Positions 1 to 10,210 of a DNA stretch of 64,000 bases are shown here, in pieces. Position 1 is the stretch's first letter. Every line of letters begins with the position of its first letter. Origin of the DNA: Iodobacter fluviatilis. GTDB taxonomy: Bacteria > Pseudomonadota > Gammaproteobacteria > Burkholderiales > Chitinibacteraceae. A program made the translations under genes and the position numbers. The notes under the pieces were generated by a model. It saw nothing but the letters and a program-made list of their open reading frames with translations. It did not search any database and had not been told where the DNA came from. The stretch lies in contig NZ_CP025781.1 in assembly GCF_004194535.1 (NCBI RefSeq), forward strand, positions 186,001 to 250,000, in the 5' to 3' direction.

Positions 1-141
1 GATTTGATGTGCTTACGCCCTGCCCCACCTCAATTTACGTCAAAACTGACATAAAACATCTTAAAAAATAAAATAAACCATCCGCTTTACAAGCAAATTC
101 GTCAACTACAATTAAGATATTGTTATTGTGGGATCATTGCG

Positions 142-2145
142 ATGAAAGCACTTTTTACACCTGTGGTTCGCTTTGTATCCAAACTGCGCTTCGCCCAAAA
201 GTTTACATTGATTGCTTTTGTTCTAGCCATCCCCACGATTTATATGCTGATCCTGATTGTACTGGGCTTTAACCGAGAACTCGCCACCACCCGCACCGAG
301 CATCTAGGCTTACAATATGCCTCTGCACTACGGGAAGTCATGAGCTTGGCACAAAGCCATCGCGGCCTAAGCTCATCTTATTTGCAGGGCAAAACAGACT
401 TTGGCCCTGATATTGAGGCCACCGAACAAAAACTGACCACGGCCATTCAAAGCACGGATGCCTTAATCAAACAAAACGATTTTCCTAGCTTAAGCAGCCC
501 CTGGACGCAGCTAAAATCGCAATTAGAAGCGCTTATCAGCGGTTGGAAACAAAGTAAGCCCGCAGAAAACTTTGCAAGCCATACCGAGACGATCAATCAA
601 ACCATCAAAATCACGGGCGATCTAGCCCATACCTCCGGGCTAACACTCGACCCAGAGGCAGAGAGCTACTATCTGCAAGATGTGTATTTCTCTCAGTTAA
701 TTCCTGCATCCGAAGCCCTCGCCAAGGCAAGGGGAATGGGTGCGCGCCTGGCCACGGCTAAGCTCGCAAAGGCAGAGGAGATCACGCAAATGAATACTCT
801 GGGTGCCATCGTGGCGCTCACGGCTACGCCCATGACAGAAAAACTGGCCCGCACCCGCTCAACCGCCCTTCAAACCGAGGGTCAGGCATTGGCCGAGCTG
901 ATGCACGCCGATCATGCCTATTTACTCAAAGAATTTTCAAGTAGCGAAATCAGTGTAGAGCCTAAAGCACACTTTGCCCGCCTGACCGCCTCCATTGAGC
1001 AAATGAACAGCGTAACCACGCATATTTTCGAATCAATTAAAGCCTCATTAATCAAACGTGAGCAAAGAATTCAATCCGATCGACAAATGATGCTCGGCCT
1101 TGCGACATTTATGCTGATCTTTGGAGTCTATCTTTTTATCGGCACTTATCTCTCTATTCACGGTGCGGTTAAACAACTGCGCCACGAGGCCGAAGCTTTT
1201 GCTAGGGGTGATTTATCCCGTTTGGTGCAACTCGATGTAAAAGACGAGCTATCCGAAGTTGGAGACAGCTTTAACACTATGGCCCAAAGCCTGCGGCAGA
1301 TTATTCAACATATCCACCACAATACGCAGGCCGTAGCGAGTGCCGCGCAGCAACTCAATGGCAACGCCAACGCCATGCTTGAAGCCTCGCTATCCCAAGC
1401 GAATGCCTCAGGAGAAATGGCCGCCGCCATCGAAGAAATGTCGGTCAGTATTTCTGCCGTATCAGAGCATGCCGCCTCATCCGAGCAGCAAGCACACACC
1501 GCCCAAGATGAAGTAAATCAGGGCCAGCAGCTGATGCAAGACGTCTTACACGAGATTATCGAGTTATCGGCCAATCTAGAAACGCTAGGTGGCAATGTGG
1601 ATAGCATGAAAGTGCATTCAGGGGAAATCGGCAATATTGTGCAGGTGATTAAAGAAATTGCCGAACAAACCAATTTGCTAGCGCTTAATGCCGCCATTGA
1701 AGCCGCACGTGCGGGGGAACAAGGCCGAGGCTTTGCCGTGGTGGCCGATGAAGTCAGAAAACTCGCCGAAAGAACCGCCGCATCCACCGGTGAAATCACC
1801 GCCCTTGTTGCCACCATCCGGCGCGATACTGATGCCGCAGCCAAAGGCATGGATGTTGCCCGTCAAGAAATGGAGCGCGGTAGCCAGCGTGTAGAAAAAG
1901 CCACGCAAGCCTTTGCCCATATCAAAGACAGCAGTAAGGCCGAGCTAGATGCCGCCACTGAAATCAATACCGCCATGGCCGAGCAAAAAATAGCCAGCCA
2001 AACCGTCGCCCAAAGCGTTGAGCAAATCGCCCGCATGGCTGAAGACAACAGTGCCCGCGCCGACCAGAACGCAGCACTCTCAACCGATCTGCAACGCAGC
2101 GCTGTAGAGCTAGACCGGCTTGTTTCGCAATTTAAATTGGAGTAA
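142..2145 (+). CDS. Methyl-accepting chemotaxis protein
   Basis: Inner-membrane chemoreceptor of 667 residues that would pass ligand binding to CheA/CheW. Seen: a first membrane segment at about 22-43, a periplasmic mainly helical sensor region of about 270 residues, a second membrane segment at about 317-340, a HAMP linker, then a long coiled-coil signalling domain. The conserved hairpin tip ([18 protein letters not shown]) lies near residues 507-525, followed by [18 protein letters not shown]. The sensor has a QSHRGLS stretch reminiscent of nitrate-sensor-type helical bundles, but I cannot name the ligand. The C-terminus lacks an obvious CheR/CheB tethering pentapeptide. The start has a weak ribosome site. 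I found no FliA-type promoter upstream. Confidence 0.93.
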   Translation: MKALFTPVVRFVSKLRFAQKFTLIAFVLAIPTIYMLILIVLGFNRELATTRTEHLGLQYASALREVMSLAQSHRGLSSSYLQGKTDFGPDIEATEQKLTTAIQSTDALIKQNDFPSLSSPWTQLKSQLEALISGWKQSKPAENFASHTETINQTIKITGDLAHTSGLTLDPEAESYYLQDVYFSQLIPASEALAKARGMGARLATAKLAKAEEITQMNTLGAIVALTATPMTEKLARTRSTALQTEGQALAELMHADHAYLLKEFSSSEISVEPKAHFARLTASIEQMNSVTTHIFESIKASLIKREQRIQSDRQMMLGLATFMLIFGVYLFIGTYLSIHGAVKQLRHEAEAFARGDLSRLVQLDVKDELSEVGDSFNTMAQSLRQIIQHIHHNTQAVASAAQQLNGNANAMLEASLSQANASGEMAAAIEEMSVSISAVSEHAASSEQQAHTAQDEVNQGQQLMQDVLHEIIELSANLETLGGNVDSMKVHSGEIGNIVQVIKEIAEQTNLLALNAAIEAARAGEQGRGFAVVADEVRKLAERTAASTGEITALVATIRRDTDAAAKGMDVARQEMERGSQRVEKATQAFAHIKDSSKAELDAATEINTAMAEQKIASQTVAQSVEQIARMAEDNSARADQNAALSTDLQRSAVELDRLVSQFKLE

Positions 2146-2157
2146 ACCAAGGCAGAA

Positions 2158-2484
2158 TCAGCGTGTATTCACATGATAACGACGCTGAATTTTCTTTAAA
2201 GCCCCGTCTTTCATCATGCCATCGAGCGCCTGCTGAAAAGCCTGAAATACCGGCTCGCCCACGCTGATGCGGCAAAAGGCAAAGTGGGCATCTTGTGTGG
2301 GCCATTCCTGAGCCAGAGGTACAATCTGGTCGGCTAGTTTTAAATCATAAAGCGCCGCCTGCGTCGCAAATAAATCGCCCAATACTAAATCAACGTGGCC
2401 AAGCTGAAGCTTACGTAAATTAACCTCCATCGTTGGCGCAATATCTAAGCTTACGTTAGGTGGAGGGGCGATCAGCCACTGATC
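2158..2484 (-). pseudogene. 3'-remnant of a periplasmic amino-acid-type solute-binding protein
   Basis: Only the C-terminal part of a family-3 solute-binding protein (SBP_bac_3 type) remains. The open frame is 108 codons and starts right after an in-frame TAA at 2485-2487. Homology-like sequence (DQWLIAPPPN, then LRKLQLGHVDLVLGD) continues upstream of the first ATG at 2430, so that ATG is not a true start. The lobe-closing pattern (GHVDLVLGD, then a C-terminal MKDGALKKIQRRY) is typical of this fold. No signal peptide remains. Repeats A1 and C1 begin 70 bp beyond the broken end, which suggests that an insertion or deletion removed the 5' part. The gene was probably inactivated; the family call is moderately sure. 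Confidence 0.6.
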
Positions 2485-2554
2485 TTAACTAGTTTGCGAA
2501 ATCAAACGCTCGCCCCCAATTATTTAACGTCTTGAAAACCCTCTTATAGCTACT

Positions 2555-2722
2555 CTAGCAGCCTGTCGGACTTAAGCGATCGTAGCGAGGGAAAGGCCGG
2601 TTGGAGACAGATTTTGCGGGTTTTTGAGGCGAATAGCTGGCTATTCAACGAGAAAATGCGTGAAATATGGCCAAATCCGGCTTTTCCGTAGTAGATCAGT
2701 CTTAAGTCCGACAGGCTGCTAG
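2555..2722. repeat. MITE-like repeat, family 1 subtype A (copy A1)
   Basis: A 168-bp element bounded by perfect 22-bp inverted repeats (2555-2576 and 2701-2722) that begin CTAGCAGCCTGTCGGAC. A 16-nt palindrome, GAATAGCTGGCTATTC, sits at 2631-2646, exactly at the element's midpoint. There is no coding capacity. Close copies occur at 36537 and 62837, and a diverged subtype of equal length at 42581 and 52576. Its right end abuts the left end of repeat C1. Confidence 0.9.
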
Positions 2723-2987
2723 GGTCTATTGACGTTTCATTCACGGCTGCGTTTGGCCCAGTTTTGGGCTGAACAAGGAGAAAATTGCGACATGGTACAC
2801 GTAGCATGAGCGATTTTTAACTTTCGTTCCGCCCCAAAAAGGGGCTAAACCCGAAGGGCTGAGCCGGAAAATGGCCATTCACTGCGTGATGCTCCTCGAC
2901 AATAACCCGTTATTGCCTAGTAGCATGCCTTGTGCTTGTCCGTTTTCCGGCTCAGCGCAATGGTGAATGAAACGTCAACAGACCCTA
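2721..2987. repeat. MITE-like repeat, family 2 (copy C1)
   Basis: An element of about 267 bp with terminal inverted repeats of about 24 bp carrying TGACGTTTCATTCAC (2721-2744 and 2963-2986, one mismatch). Inside are a GCGATTTTTAACTTTCG stretch at 2810-2826, an inverted GCTGAGCCGGAAAA / TTTTCCGGCTCAGC pair, and a small palindrome CAATAACCCGTTATTG at 2900-2915. A second full copy is at 59196, a right part at 62661 and an end fragment at 52744. There is no open reading frame of its own. Confidence 0.88.
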
Positions 2988-3004
2988 GTAACTTATCAAA
3001 AAAA

Positions 3005-3032
3005 CAGGCCACCTATTGCTTCAGGTAGCCTG
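3005..3032 (-). terminator. Rho-independent terminator of the mal operon
   Basis: An imperfect hairpin (CAGGC-ACCT paired with AGGT-GCCTG, 8-nt loop) is followed on the minus strand by a run of seven T. It lies about 95 bp beyond the malG stop codon. Confidence 0.7.
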
Positions 3033-3124
3033 ATAAAACACAAAAAATAGGACTTTCAAATAGGGCAATAGAAAACTTCTCTACTCATAAGCTAGATAGG
3101 AACGATTGCACCACCCTGCCACAT

Positions 3125-4015
3125 CTAGCCCTTTACCCCGCCCGAAGTCAGGCCGGATACCATCCAGCGCTGGGCGAATAGGAACAGCAAGCTGATGGGC
3201 AGGCCAGAAAGAATGGCGGCGGCGGCAAAATCACCCCATAGATAATTTTGGGTATATAGATAAAGCTTGGAGCCAACCGCCAGCGTCATTTTGTTTTGCT
3301 CGTGCAGCAGCACAGATGCGACTGGGTATTCGATAATGCCGCTGATAAAGGCCAGCAAAAACACCACAAATAAAATCGGCACGGCCATCGGCAAAAGCAC
3401 GTAACGGAAAGATTGAAACGCGGTAGCGCCATCGACTCTGGCGGCTTCTTCGATCTCGACCGGAATAGTGTCGAAATAACCTTTAATAGTCCAAATATGC
3501 AAGGCAATGCCACCGGCGTAAGCCAGCACTAAGCTACCATGGGTGTCGATACCCAGCCACGGCACATAGTTGCCGATTTCATCAAAGATGGCGTAAATGG
3601 CGACTAGCGACAGCACAGCGGGGAACATTTGTAAGAGCAGCAAGGCATTCATGCCAAACACGCGGCCACGGAATTTAAGCCGGGCAAAAGCATAGGCACA
3701 GCTGGTAGACAGCAGCAAAATCACCCCTGCGCTGATAAAGGCCACTTTCACCGAGTTAAACAGCCATAGCAGTACAGGAAATTGCGGCTTAATCAGCACA
3801 CCATCGCCATCCACATAGCTAAAGCCCAGCGCCAGCTTCCAGTGCTCCAGACTAATCGTGTCAGGAATCAGGCTGCCAGCCGCAAAATTGCCCGGCCGCA
3901 GCGAAATAGAAATAATCATAAAAAACGGAAATAAAATCAGTAACAAAAAGGCGATCAGCGCAAGATGCGCGCCCAGCACCCGCCATTTATGTGAGCGATC
4001 CAGCACCATGGCCAT
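3125..4015 (-). CDS. malG: Maltose/maltodextrin ABC transporter permease MalG
   Basis: Inner-membrane permease, 296 aa, the usual MalG length. Six hydrophobic segments are visible, with the EAA coupling loop ([17 protein letters not shown]) that docks on MalK. The N-terminus is short and cytoplasmic before the first membrane segment, as in MalG. It is the last gene of the operon. Its ATG overlaps the malF stop by one base (TAATG), with a GAGGAG ribosome site inside the end of malF, so the two are translationally coupled. With MalF it forms the pore for maltose and maltodextrins. Confidence 0.93.
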   Translation of the reverse strand: MAMVLDRSHKWRVLGAHLALIAFLLLILFPFFMIISISLRPGNFAAGSLIPDTISLEHWKLALGFSYVDGDGVLIKPQFPVLLWLFNSVKVAFISAGVILLLSTSCAYAFARLKFRGRVFGMNALLLLQMFPAVLSLVAIYAIFDEIGNYVPWLGIDTHGSLVLAYAGGIALHIWTIKGYFDTIPVEIEEAARVDGATAFQSFRYVLLPMAVPILFVVFLLAFISGIIEYPVASVLLHEQNKMTLAVGSKLYLYTQNYLWGDFAAAAILSGLPISLLFLFAQRWMVSGLTSGGVKG

Positions 4016-5541
4016 TATCGTTTCTCCTCTTGATTGACGCGGGTGAGCTTTAAGTTAATCAGCGACAACACGGCCACCAGCGCAAAAATCACCGTAGAAA
4101 TAGCCGCGGCCAAACCAAAATTTTGCCCCGAATCCTGAAACGCCAAACGATAGGTGTATGAAACCAAAATATCGGTAGTACCGGCAGGCACTTTGCTGTC
4201 AATAAAATCCGGCCTGCCATCGGTGAGCAGGCTGATCAGTACAAAGTTATTAAAGTTAAACGCGAAGGAGGCAATAAGCAGCGGCATCATCGGCTTAAGA
4301 ATCAGCGGCAAGGTAATCTTAAATAAATTTGTCAGCGGGCCAGCGCCGTTGATGGCCGATGCTTCGTATAAATCGCTAGGAATCGATTTAATCAGCCCAG
4401 AGCACAGCAGCATAATGTAAGGGTAACCCAGCCAAGTGTTTACAATTAAGATCATCGCCTTGGCGTTAAACGGGTCTGAAAACCAAGCGGGCCGCAAGCC
4501 AAACAGGCCATTGAGCACCATGTTTATTTCACCAAAGCTTTCATTAAACAAGCCTCGAAACACCAGAATCGAAATAAAACCCGGCACGGCGTAAGGCAAA
4601 AACAGCAGCGTGCGATACACCCCACGAAAACGCAGCGCTTCCCAATTCAGCACCACCGCCAGCACCATGCCCACCACAAAGGTAAACACCACGGTTAGAA
4701 AAGCGAATAAGACCGTCCAGCCAAAGATTTTAAACATTGGCCCTTGGAAGTCGTCACTGGCAAAAATCCGTGTGAAATTACTAAAACCCACATTCACTTT
4801 AAAACCCGGAATCAAGTTTTCACCTGCAGCTGTTTCATAAAAGCCCGTTTTAAAATTAGGCTTAATTAGGCTGCCATCTTGGGTATTAAGCAATGTGCCG
4901 TCGGCGTTCTTTTGATATAAAAGCTGGGTGGGCGAAAACTGGCTCAGGCTGCTTAAACGCCAAGTTTGTGCTTGATTGGGCAAAGTCAGGCGCAGCGCTT
5001 TTAAAGCGGCTTGTTTAGCAATCACCGTTTTGATAGATTCTTTTTCGGGTAGGTTTTCAGTGCCCAGCGCTTGCAATTGCAGCGGCTGCGGCTTGTTGTC
5101 TTGTAATTTAATCGGTGGGGAAACCCAGCTCTGGCCCGCTTCATCGCTTAACTTAAGCCGATACTGCTCGCCAGATTGATGCAAAGAAAATCCCATGCCT
5201 TGGCCATCGGCGGTGGTGGTTTCGCTCAGCATATAGGCTGTTACCCGATCAAAACTCAGCAGATTGGTCGAGCTATAATTGGTAAAACCAATCCCTGCGG
5301 TATACACAGCAGGAAAAACAATAAACACCAGCACAGCCGCCACGCCGGGATAAAGATAGCGGTAAGCGTAAGCCTTGGGCGATAAAAACACCCAAGCACT
5401 CGCGGCCAGCACCACCAAACCACCCACTGCGCTCAGCGTATGACCTGCCTGATAAACGCCAAGCAGCAGCCACAAACCCGCCATGAGCAGCACCCCACCT
5501 AGCGTAACCAGCAGCCAGCGCATATTAAATCCGCCCATCAT
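4015..5541 (-). CDS. malF: Maltose/maltodextrin ABC transporter permease MalF
   Basis: Inner-membrane permease, 508 aa from the chosen start. Seen: two to three N-terminal membrane helices, a large periplasmic domain of roughly 190 residues (the MalF P2 loop that contacts MalE), then the permease core with the EAA loop ([18 protein letters not shown]). An ATG 18 bases further upstream (5559) is in frame, but AAGGA sits between the two, five bases before the ATG at 5541, so I take the latter. malG follows with a TAATG overlap. The gap to malE upstream is about 310 bp and holds two inverted repeats. Confidence 0.92.
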   Translation of the reverse strand: MMGGFNMRWLLVTLGGVLLMAGLWLLLGVYQAGHTLSAVGGLVVLAASAWVFLSPKAYAYRYLYPGVAAVLVFIVFPAVYTAGIGFTNYSSTNLLSFDRVTAYMLSETTTADGQGMGFSLHQSGEQYRLKLSDEAGQSWVSPPIKLQDNKPQPLQLQALGTENLPEKESIKTVIAKQAALKALRLTLPNQAQTWRLSSLSQFSPTQLLYQKNADGTLLNTQDGSLIKPNFKTGFYETAAGENLIPGFKVNVGFSNFTRIFASDDFQGPMFKIFGWTVLFAFLTVVFTFVVGMVLAVVLNWEALRFRGVYRTLLFLPYAVPGFISILVFRGLFNESFGEINMVLNGLFGLRPAWFSDPFNAKAMILIVNTWLGYPYIMLLCSGLIKSIPSDLYEASAINGAGPLTNLFKITLPLILKPMMPLLIASFAFNFNNFVLISLLTDGRPDFIDSKVPAGTTDILVSYTYRLAFQDSGQNFGLAAAISTVIFALVAVLSLINLKLTRVNQEEKR

Positions 5542-5607
5542 ATTTTTCCTTAGTCGCATAAACTGGCTGCGCCCTTGCTATTAGATATTTCAAACATCGA
5601 ATCATCG

Positions 5608-5690
5608 TAGGGCGGGTGAAACCCGCCGTTTTCTATCGTTTTGCCAGATGCTGTTGCATACCAAAATCTGGCGGTGTTCACCCGCCCTAC
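5608..5690. repeat. Inverted repeat between malE and malF
   Basis: GTAGGGCGGGTG at 5608-5619 pairs with CACCCGCCCTAC at 5679-5690, with further GCC/GGC complementarity inside. It resembles short dispersed palindromic repeats found in many proteobacteria. In the transcript it would form a stable stem between malE and malF and could protect malE mRNA or lower expression of malFG. Confidence 0.7.
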
Positions 5691-5735
5691 AGGCACTTCA
5701 TACCATCAGATTAACTACCGAGAGAGCAAAACCCC

Positions 5736-5830
5736 GAACCACAGAGAACACAGAGGCCACAGAGAAAATCCAAAGGCATGTTTTAGGTTTCCTCTGTGGA
5801 GCTCTGTGTCCTCCTTTTACTCTGTGGTTC
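5736..5830. repeat. Inverted CCACAGAG-type repeat between malE and malF
   Basis: The left arm (GAACCACAGAGAACACAGAG) pairs imperfectly with the right arm, which ends CTCTGTGGTTC at 5830. The unit CACAGAG/CTCTGTG recurs several times inside. A related half (CTCTGTGTTCTCTGTGGCC) occurs at about 10222-10240, between lamB and the alpha-glucosidase gene, so this is a dispersed repeat and not a gene-specific signal. Confidence 0.7.
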
Positions 5831-5854
5831 AAGGTTTAACTTGAGGAAAGCGCC

Positions 5855-7054
5855 TTACTTACTGCTAATCCGTGCCGCCGCAGCATCCAGGCCCTGCTTA
5901 GGGGTTTGGCGGCCTTGCGATACATTTTGCAATGCTGATTTTAATGAAGCCCAGAAACGGCCCATTTCGGGGATATTAGGCATAGGCTGTCCCGCCTTAG
6001 CGGATTCCATTGAGGCTTTGATGGCCGGATTAGACTTCAGCTCATTAAAAAAGGCTTTATTAGCAGGCACACCCAAGGCCACATCGGCATTGACGGTTTT
6101 AAGGCCTTGCACGGTGAGCATATGGTTTTCTAAAAACTCCACCGCCAGCTCTTTATTCTTGGATGAGCGATTCAGCATCGCACCCAATACACCCACAAAT
6201 GGCGCGCCCGGCTGACCATTAATCGATGGAATCGGCGCGACACCCCAGTTGATTTTGCTCTTTTTCAGATTATCCCAAGCCCACGGCCCGTTAATCATCA
6301 TGGCGATTTTGCCCTGATTTACACCGGCTTCCATATCGGCATAAGTAGCGCTTTTTGGCATTACACCGGTTTTAATCATTTTATTAATGGTTTCTAAACC
6401 CGCAATCGCTCCCGCGTTGTTTACACCGACATCTTTAGCATCGTAAGTACCATCGGCCTTAGGCTTAAAGGCATACGCGCCGCCTGCTGCTAGCAATGGC
6501 CAGCTAAAATAAGGCTCGCCGTAATCCCACAGGATGGCTTTTTTGCCCTGTACGGCCAGTTTTTTATCTAGCGCCATCACATCATCAAAACTCTTAGGCG
6601 GCACGGGTACGAGGTCTTTGTTGTAAATCAGCGCCAGCGCTTCAATGGCGATCGGATAGCCCCATTGCTTACCATTCACGGTAAAAGCTTTCCAAGCCAG
6701 CGGGTCGATCTCGGCCTGCACTTTTTTGGATGGCGTAATCGGGCTAAGTAAGCCCGCTGTCATCCATTCGCCAAGGCGATCATGCGGCCAAATCCAAATA
6801 TCTGGGCCTTTGCCCGCAGCGGCCGCCTGCTGAAATTTAGAAGGCGCATCTTCGGGATGCTCTACCACCACCTCTACCCCAGTGGCCTTGGTAAAAGCAG
6901 CGCCAACCTGCTCGATGCCCTTATAACCCTTATCGCCATTCACCCAAATCACCAGTTTATCCGCAGCAAAAGCAGGCCCAGCAAAAGAAATCGCGACGGC
7001 TGCTGCGATGGAAGAAACGACAAACTTGCCAAACTGGCGGCGTTTTGTATTCAT
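5855..7054 (-). CDS. malE: Periplasmic maltose/maltodextrin-binding protein MalE
   Basis: Substrate-binding protein, 399 aa, delivering maltose and maltodextrins to MalFGK. A Sec signal peptide ends at about residue 30 (GPAFA-A). The mature N-terminus ([15 protein letters not shown]) and the [15 protein letters not shown] and NGPWAWDN stretches closely follow MalE of enteric bacteria, including aromatic residues that stack on the sugar. It lies between malK, 90 bp upstream, and malF. MalE is usually the most abundant component, and the stem-loops just downstream fit stabilisation of its message. Confidence 0.95.
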   Translation of the reverse strand: MNTKRRQFGKFVVSSIAAAVAISFAGPAFAADKLVIWVNGDKGYKGIEQVGAAFTKATGVEVVVEHPEDAPSKFQQAAAAGKGPDIWIWPHDRLGEWMTAGLLSPITPSKKVQAEIDPLAWKAFTVNGKQWGYPIAIEALALIYNKDLVPVPPKSFDDVMALDKKLAVQGKKAILWDYGEPYFSWPLLAAGGAYAFKPKADGTYDAKDVGVNNAGAIAGLETINKMIKTGVMPKSATYADMEAGVNQGKIAMMINGPWAWDNLKKSKINWGVAPIPSINGQPGAPFVGVLGAMLNRSSKNKELAVEFLENHMLTVQGLKTVNADVALGVPANKAFFNELKSNPAIKASMESAKAGQPMPNIPEMGRFWASLKSALQNVSQGRQTPKQGLDAAAARISSK

Positions 7055-7144
7055 AAACCCTCCAAAAAAACCTGAGCAAAGCCCTTGCCAGAGAAATACC
7101 CAGCGCAGGCAAAATAAAGCTGCAATTTTTAAAAAGCCAAATGA

Positions 7145-8254
7145 TTATTCGGCCAGTGGGTGAAGACGGCGCATTGCGCTGCCATCGGCATTAAACAAAA
7201 AACCGTGCTCCGGCTTAAAGTGCAGCACACTGCGCTCGCCCGGTTTTGAGCTAAACAGCGCAGGCATTCGGGCGACAAAGGTATCCCGCATACCGGGTAC
7301 TTCTAAATACAACATCGACGCTTCACCCAGATGCTCCAGCGCCAGTGTTATGCCAGCCAACACATTAGTGCTCGCTACAGATGACATTTTTAAATGCTCT
7401 GGACGCACACCCAGTGTGACTTCATCACCGATATTTGCACTTGCCGCCTCTACCGTTACCGCTATCTGGCTGCCATCGGCTAAAGCAACCGTTACACGGC
7501 CCTGTTCAATGGCGGTAATTTTAGCGCTTAAAGTATTCATTTTTGGCGAACCAATAAAGCCCGCTACAAACAGATTATCGGGCTGGTAATACAGCTCGAT
7601 TGGCGTACCGACCTGCTCAACTTGCCCAGCACGCAGCACCACAATCCGATCGGCCAGCGTCATCGCTTCAGTTTGGTCGTGGGTCACATAAATCATGGTG
7701 CTGCCCAACTCGCGGTGCAAACGGGCGATTTCGATACGCATCTGCACCCGCAACGAGGCATCCAGATTAGACAGCGGCTCATCAAACAAAAACACCTTAG
7801 GCTTTTGCACAATGGCGCGGCCAATCGCCACCCGCTGCCGCTGCCCACCCGACATATCACGCGGCTTGCGGCGCAATAAAGGCTCGATTTGCAACACCTT
7901 AGCCACCCGCTCTACCAGCGGCGTGTACTCAGCTTTTTTCATGCCTGCCAGCTTGAGGCCAAAAGCGAGGTTTTCAAACACATCCATATGCGGGTACAGC
8001 GCGTAGCTCTGAAACACCATAGAAATACCGCGTTTTACTGGCGGCAGCTCGTTTACACGCAGGCCATCGATACACATTTCGCCATCAGTAATGTCTTCCA
8101 AGCCCGCAATAGTGCGCAGCAGGGTCGATTTACCGCAGCCCGATGGCCCAACAAACACGATAAATTCACCATCTTTGATTTCTAAATCGATGCCGTGCAG
8201 GGTGTATACCGAAGAAAACGCTTTTTTAATGCCTTTTAATGAAACTGTAGCCAT
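7145..8254 (-). CDS. malK: Maltose/maltodextrin ABC transporter ATPase MalK
   Basis: Cytoplasmic ATPase of 369 aa. Seen: Walker A GPSGCGKST at 36-44, signature MSGGQRQR at 134-141, Walker B FLFDEP at 155-160, the switch His in YVTHDQTEAM, and a C-terminal regulatory OB-type domain from about 236. It powers MalFG and in known systems also signals transport state. The gene starts three bases after the alpha-glucosidase stop codon (TTAAGGTATG, where the stop region also supplies the ribosome site), so the two are one transcript. A shared role with other sugar transporters (MsmK/UgpC type) is possible, but the context favours maltose. Confidence 0.93.
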   Translation of the reverse strand: MATVSLKGIKKAFSSVYTLHGIDLEIKDGEFIVFVGPSGCGKSTLLRTIAGLEDITDGEMCIDGLRVNELPPVKRGISMVFQSYALYPHMDVFENLAFGLKLAGMKKAEYTPLVERVAKVLQIEPLLRRKPRDMSGGQRQRVAIGRAIVQKPKVFLFDEPLSNLDASLRVQMRIEIARLHRELGSTMIYVTHDQTEAMTLADRIVVLRAGQVEQVGTPIELYYQPDNLFVAGFIGSPKMNTLSAKITAIEQGRVTVALADGSQIAVTVEAASANIGDEVTLGVRPEHLKMSSVASTNVLAGITLALEHLGEASMLYLEVPGMRDTFVARMPALFSSKPGERSVLHFKPEHGFLFNADGSAMRRLHPLAE

Positions 8255-8257
8255 ACC

Positions 8258-9874
8258 TTAAGCCTCTACGCGGGCAATCAGCGCGCCCCAATGATCAAAC
8301 TCAATCATACCTGACTTAATGCTTGCACCACTCAGGCATGCATCAACCAGTAGCGTGAGATTTTCTTTACACGGCAGCAATTGACAACTTTCAGATAAAT
8401 TAAATACGCACAGCCAGCGCTCACCATTCAGGCTGCGGCTAAAGGCTAGCAGCGGCTCAGGCGCATCCATAAACTGAATATCACCTTGCCAAAGTACGGC
8501 TTGCGTCTTGCGCCAGCTAATAAAATGGCGATAAAAGTTTAAGGTGGATTTAGTGTCATGCTCTTGTGTGCTGACGGCCAGTTGCTGGTGTGATTCAGGC
8601 ACCGGCAACCAAGGTGCGCCGCTGCTAAAACCCGCAGCCGCTGCATCATGCTGCCAAGGCATGGGTGTGCGGCAGCCATCGCGGCCTTTAAATTCTGGCC
8701 ACATGGCAATACCGTAAGGATCTTGCAATAGCTCGAACGGAATATCGGCCTCGGGCAGGCCCAGCTCGTCCCCCTGCCATAGGCAGGCCGAGCCTCTGAA
8801 ACACAGCAGCATCGCCAGCATACTGCGCGAAAATCGTGGGTTCTGGCTGTTATTGCCCCAGCGGCTCAGCACACGCATCACATCATGATTGCCAATCGAC
8901 CAGCAGCCCCAACCATCGCCAATGCGTTTTTCAAGGTCTTCAATTTGCTTGCGGATATACGCCGCCGTAAAGTCTTTAGTCAGCAAATTAAAGCTATACG
9001 CCATATTCAGCTTATCGCCGCCTGTGGTGTATTCGGCCATCACTTTCAGACTATCGTCGTCCCCCACCTCCCCGACGCTCATTGCGCCGTATTCATCCAG
9101 CAGCAGACGCACACGTTTTAGAAAGTCGATATTCTCTGGCTGGGATTTATCATGCACATGCGCCTGAAAGCCGTAAGGATTATCCGGGCTAACTGTTTTG
9201 GTATCTTTACTTTTAGCGGGCGGATTATTACGCAGCTTGCGATCATGAAAATGAAAATTACACGCATCAAAGCGAAAACCATCTACGCCACGCGCCAGCC
9301 AGAAACGAATCGCTTCTAAAATGGCGTCCTGCACGGCAGGGCAATGGAAGTTTAAATCCGGCTGACTACTTAAGAAATTATGCAAATAATATTGGCAACG
9401 GCGGGTATCCCACGTCCACGCGGGGCCACCAAACACAGATAACCAATTATTTGGCGCAGAGCCATCCGCCTTAGCATCTGCCCATACATACCAATCGGCT
9501 TTGTCGCCAGTGCGGCTTTGTCGGCTGTCAGTAAACCAAGTGTTTTGATCTGAGGTGTGCGAGAGCACCTGATCGATCATCACTTTTAAGCCCAGCTGAT
9601 GCGCTTTTGCCAGTACGGCATCAAAATCGGCCAGCGTGCCAAATAGCGGATCAACCTGACAATAATCGCTTACATCGTAGCCAAAGTCTTTCATGGGCGA
9701 TTTAAAAAATGGACTAATCCAGACCGCATCCACCCCCAGCGCGGCAATATAGGGCAATTTGCCGAGCAAGCCCTGCAAATCACCCACGCCATCGGCATTG
9801 GCATCTGCAAAACTACGTGGATAAACTTGATAGATGACAGCACCACGCCACCATTCACGATCTGTCTTGAGCAT
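8258..9874 (-). CDS. GH13 alpha-glucosidase (maltodextrin hydrolase)
   Basis: Cytoplasmic glycoside hydrolase of family 13, 538 aa, with no signal peptide. The (beta/alpha)8 motifs are all present: DQVLSHTSD near 101-109, the nucleophile Asp203 in GFRFDACN, the acid/base Glu269 in SVGEVGD, and the transition-state Asp331 in IGNHD. The N-terminus (WWRGAVIYQVYPRSF) is typical of oligo-1,6-/alpha-1,4-glucosidases. It would cut imported maltose and maltodextrins to glucose, matching its place directly ahead of malK. Bond specificity (alpha-1,4 against alpha-1,6) cannot be fixed from sequence alone; the absence of a Val after the NHD-region motif was not tested. Confidence 0.92.
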   Translation of the reverse strand: MLKTDREWWRGAVIYQVYPRSFADANADGVGDLQGLLGKLPYIAALGVDAVWISPFFKSPMKDFGYDVSDYCQVDPLFGTLADFDAVLAKAHQLGLKVMIDQVLSHTSDQNTWFTDSRQSRTGDKADWYVWADAKADGSAPNNWLSVFGGPAWTWDTRRCQYYLHNFLSSQPDLNFHCPAVQDAILEAIRFWLARGVDGFRFDACNFHFHDRKLRNNPPAKSKDTKTVSPDNPYGFQAHVHDKSQPENIDFLKRVRLLLDEYGAMSVGEVGDDDSLKVMAEYTTGGDKLNMAYSFNLLTKDFTAAYIRKQIEDLEKRIGDGWGCWSIGNHDVMRVLSRWGNNSQNPRFSRSMLAMLLCFRGSACLWQGDELGLPEADIPFELLQDPYGIAMWPEFKGRDGCRTPMPWQHDAAAAGFSSGAPWLPVPESHQQLAVSTQEHDTKSTLNFYRHFISWRKTQAVLWQGDIQFMDAPEPLLAFSRSLNGERWLCVFNLSESCQLLPCKENLTLLVDACLSGASIKSGMIEFDHWGALIARVEA

Positions 9875-9948
9875 GACTCAATCCATTTTAAAATTATGGG
9901 CAAGGCCCAGAGGGGTTAAACACGCTAAGCCAGCCTGAACATCAGCAG

Positions 9949-9958
9949 ATAAACGCTT
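9949..9958. promoter_or_regulatory. Candidate LacI-family operator upstream of the alpha-glucosidase gene
   Basis: ATAAACGCTT contains the AANCGNTT pattern with a central CG that is typical of LacI/PurR-family operators. It lies 75 bp upstream of the alpha-glucosidase start. The identical 10-mer recurs at 10201-10210. The assignment to the LacI-type regulator at 12315 is inferred. Confidence 0.4.
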
Positions 9959-10001
9959 GGGCTAACTTAGCTCTTGGTTCATTTCCTGAAATAACACTCC
10001 C

Positions 10002-10073
10002 GTCATCCCCGAATGGTTTTATCGGGGATCCAGCAGAGCCACTGGATTCCCGACAAAAACACTCGGGAATGAC
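10002..10073. repeat. Inverted repeat of the GTCATYCCCGA type
   Basis: GTCATCCCCGA at 10002-10012 pairs with TCGGGAATGAC at 10063-10073. Inside, ATCCAG pairs with CTGGAT. This is the form of a widespread dispersed bacterial palindrome. It is flanked by partly matching TTTCCTGAAAT and ATTTCAGGAA stretches. Non-coding. Confidence 0.7.
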
Positions 10074-10130
10074 GATTTTATTGTGTGAACCATTTCAGGA
10101 AGTTATTTCGAGACTTAGCTCGTAGGCCTT

Positions 10131-10144
10131 GTCTAATATTAGAC
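10131..10144. promoter_or_regulatory. Perfect 14-bp palindrome GTCTAATATTAGAC
   Basis: A perfect palindrome in the lamB/alpha-glucosidase gap; its half GTCTAATAT recurs at 10262-10270. It could be a regulator site or part of a degraded repeat. No function can be assigned. Confidence 0.35.
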
Positions 10145-10200
10145 AGGGGTTGAAATCTATATTTTTAAATTGAAAAAACTTAAATTAAATAGCCAGATTT

Positions 10201-10210
10201 ATAAACGCTT
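10201..10210. promoter_or_regulatory. Second ATAAACGCTT LacI-type operator candidate
   Basis: Identical to the 10-mer at 9949-9958, about 250 bp apart. Such spacing would allow looping by a tetrameric LacI-type repressor. The function is inferred from the pattern only. Confidence 0.35.

Noticed and set aside
1-141. FliA-type promoter for the first chemoreceptor gene
   Set aside because: TAAA tetramers occur, but no GCCGATAA-like box at 15-nt spacing.
1305-2150. Long antisense frames in the chemoreceptor gene
   Set aside because: Ser/Ala-rich shadows of the coiled-coil coding sequence; the same occurs in the second chemoreceptor gene.
2550-2807. 85-codon frame on the minus strand
   Set aside because: It runs across the palindromic repeats A1 and C1; the frame follows from the repeat sequence.
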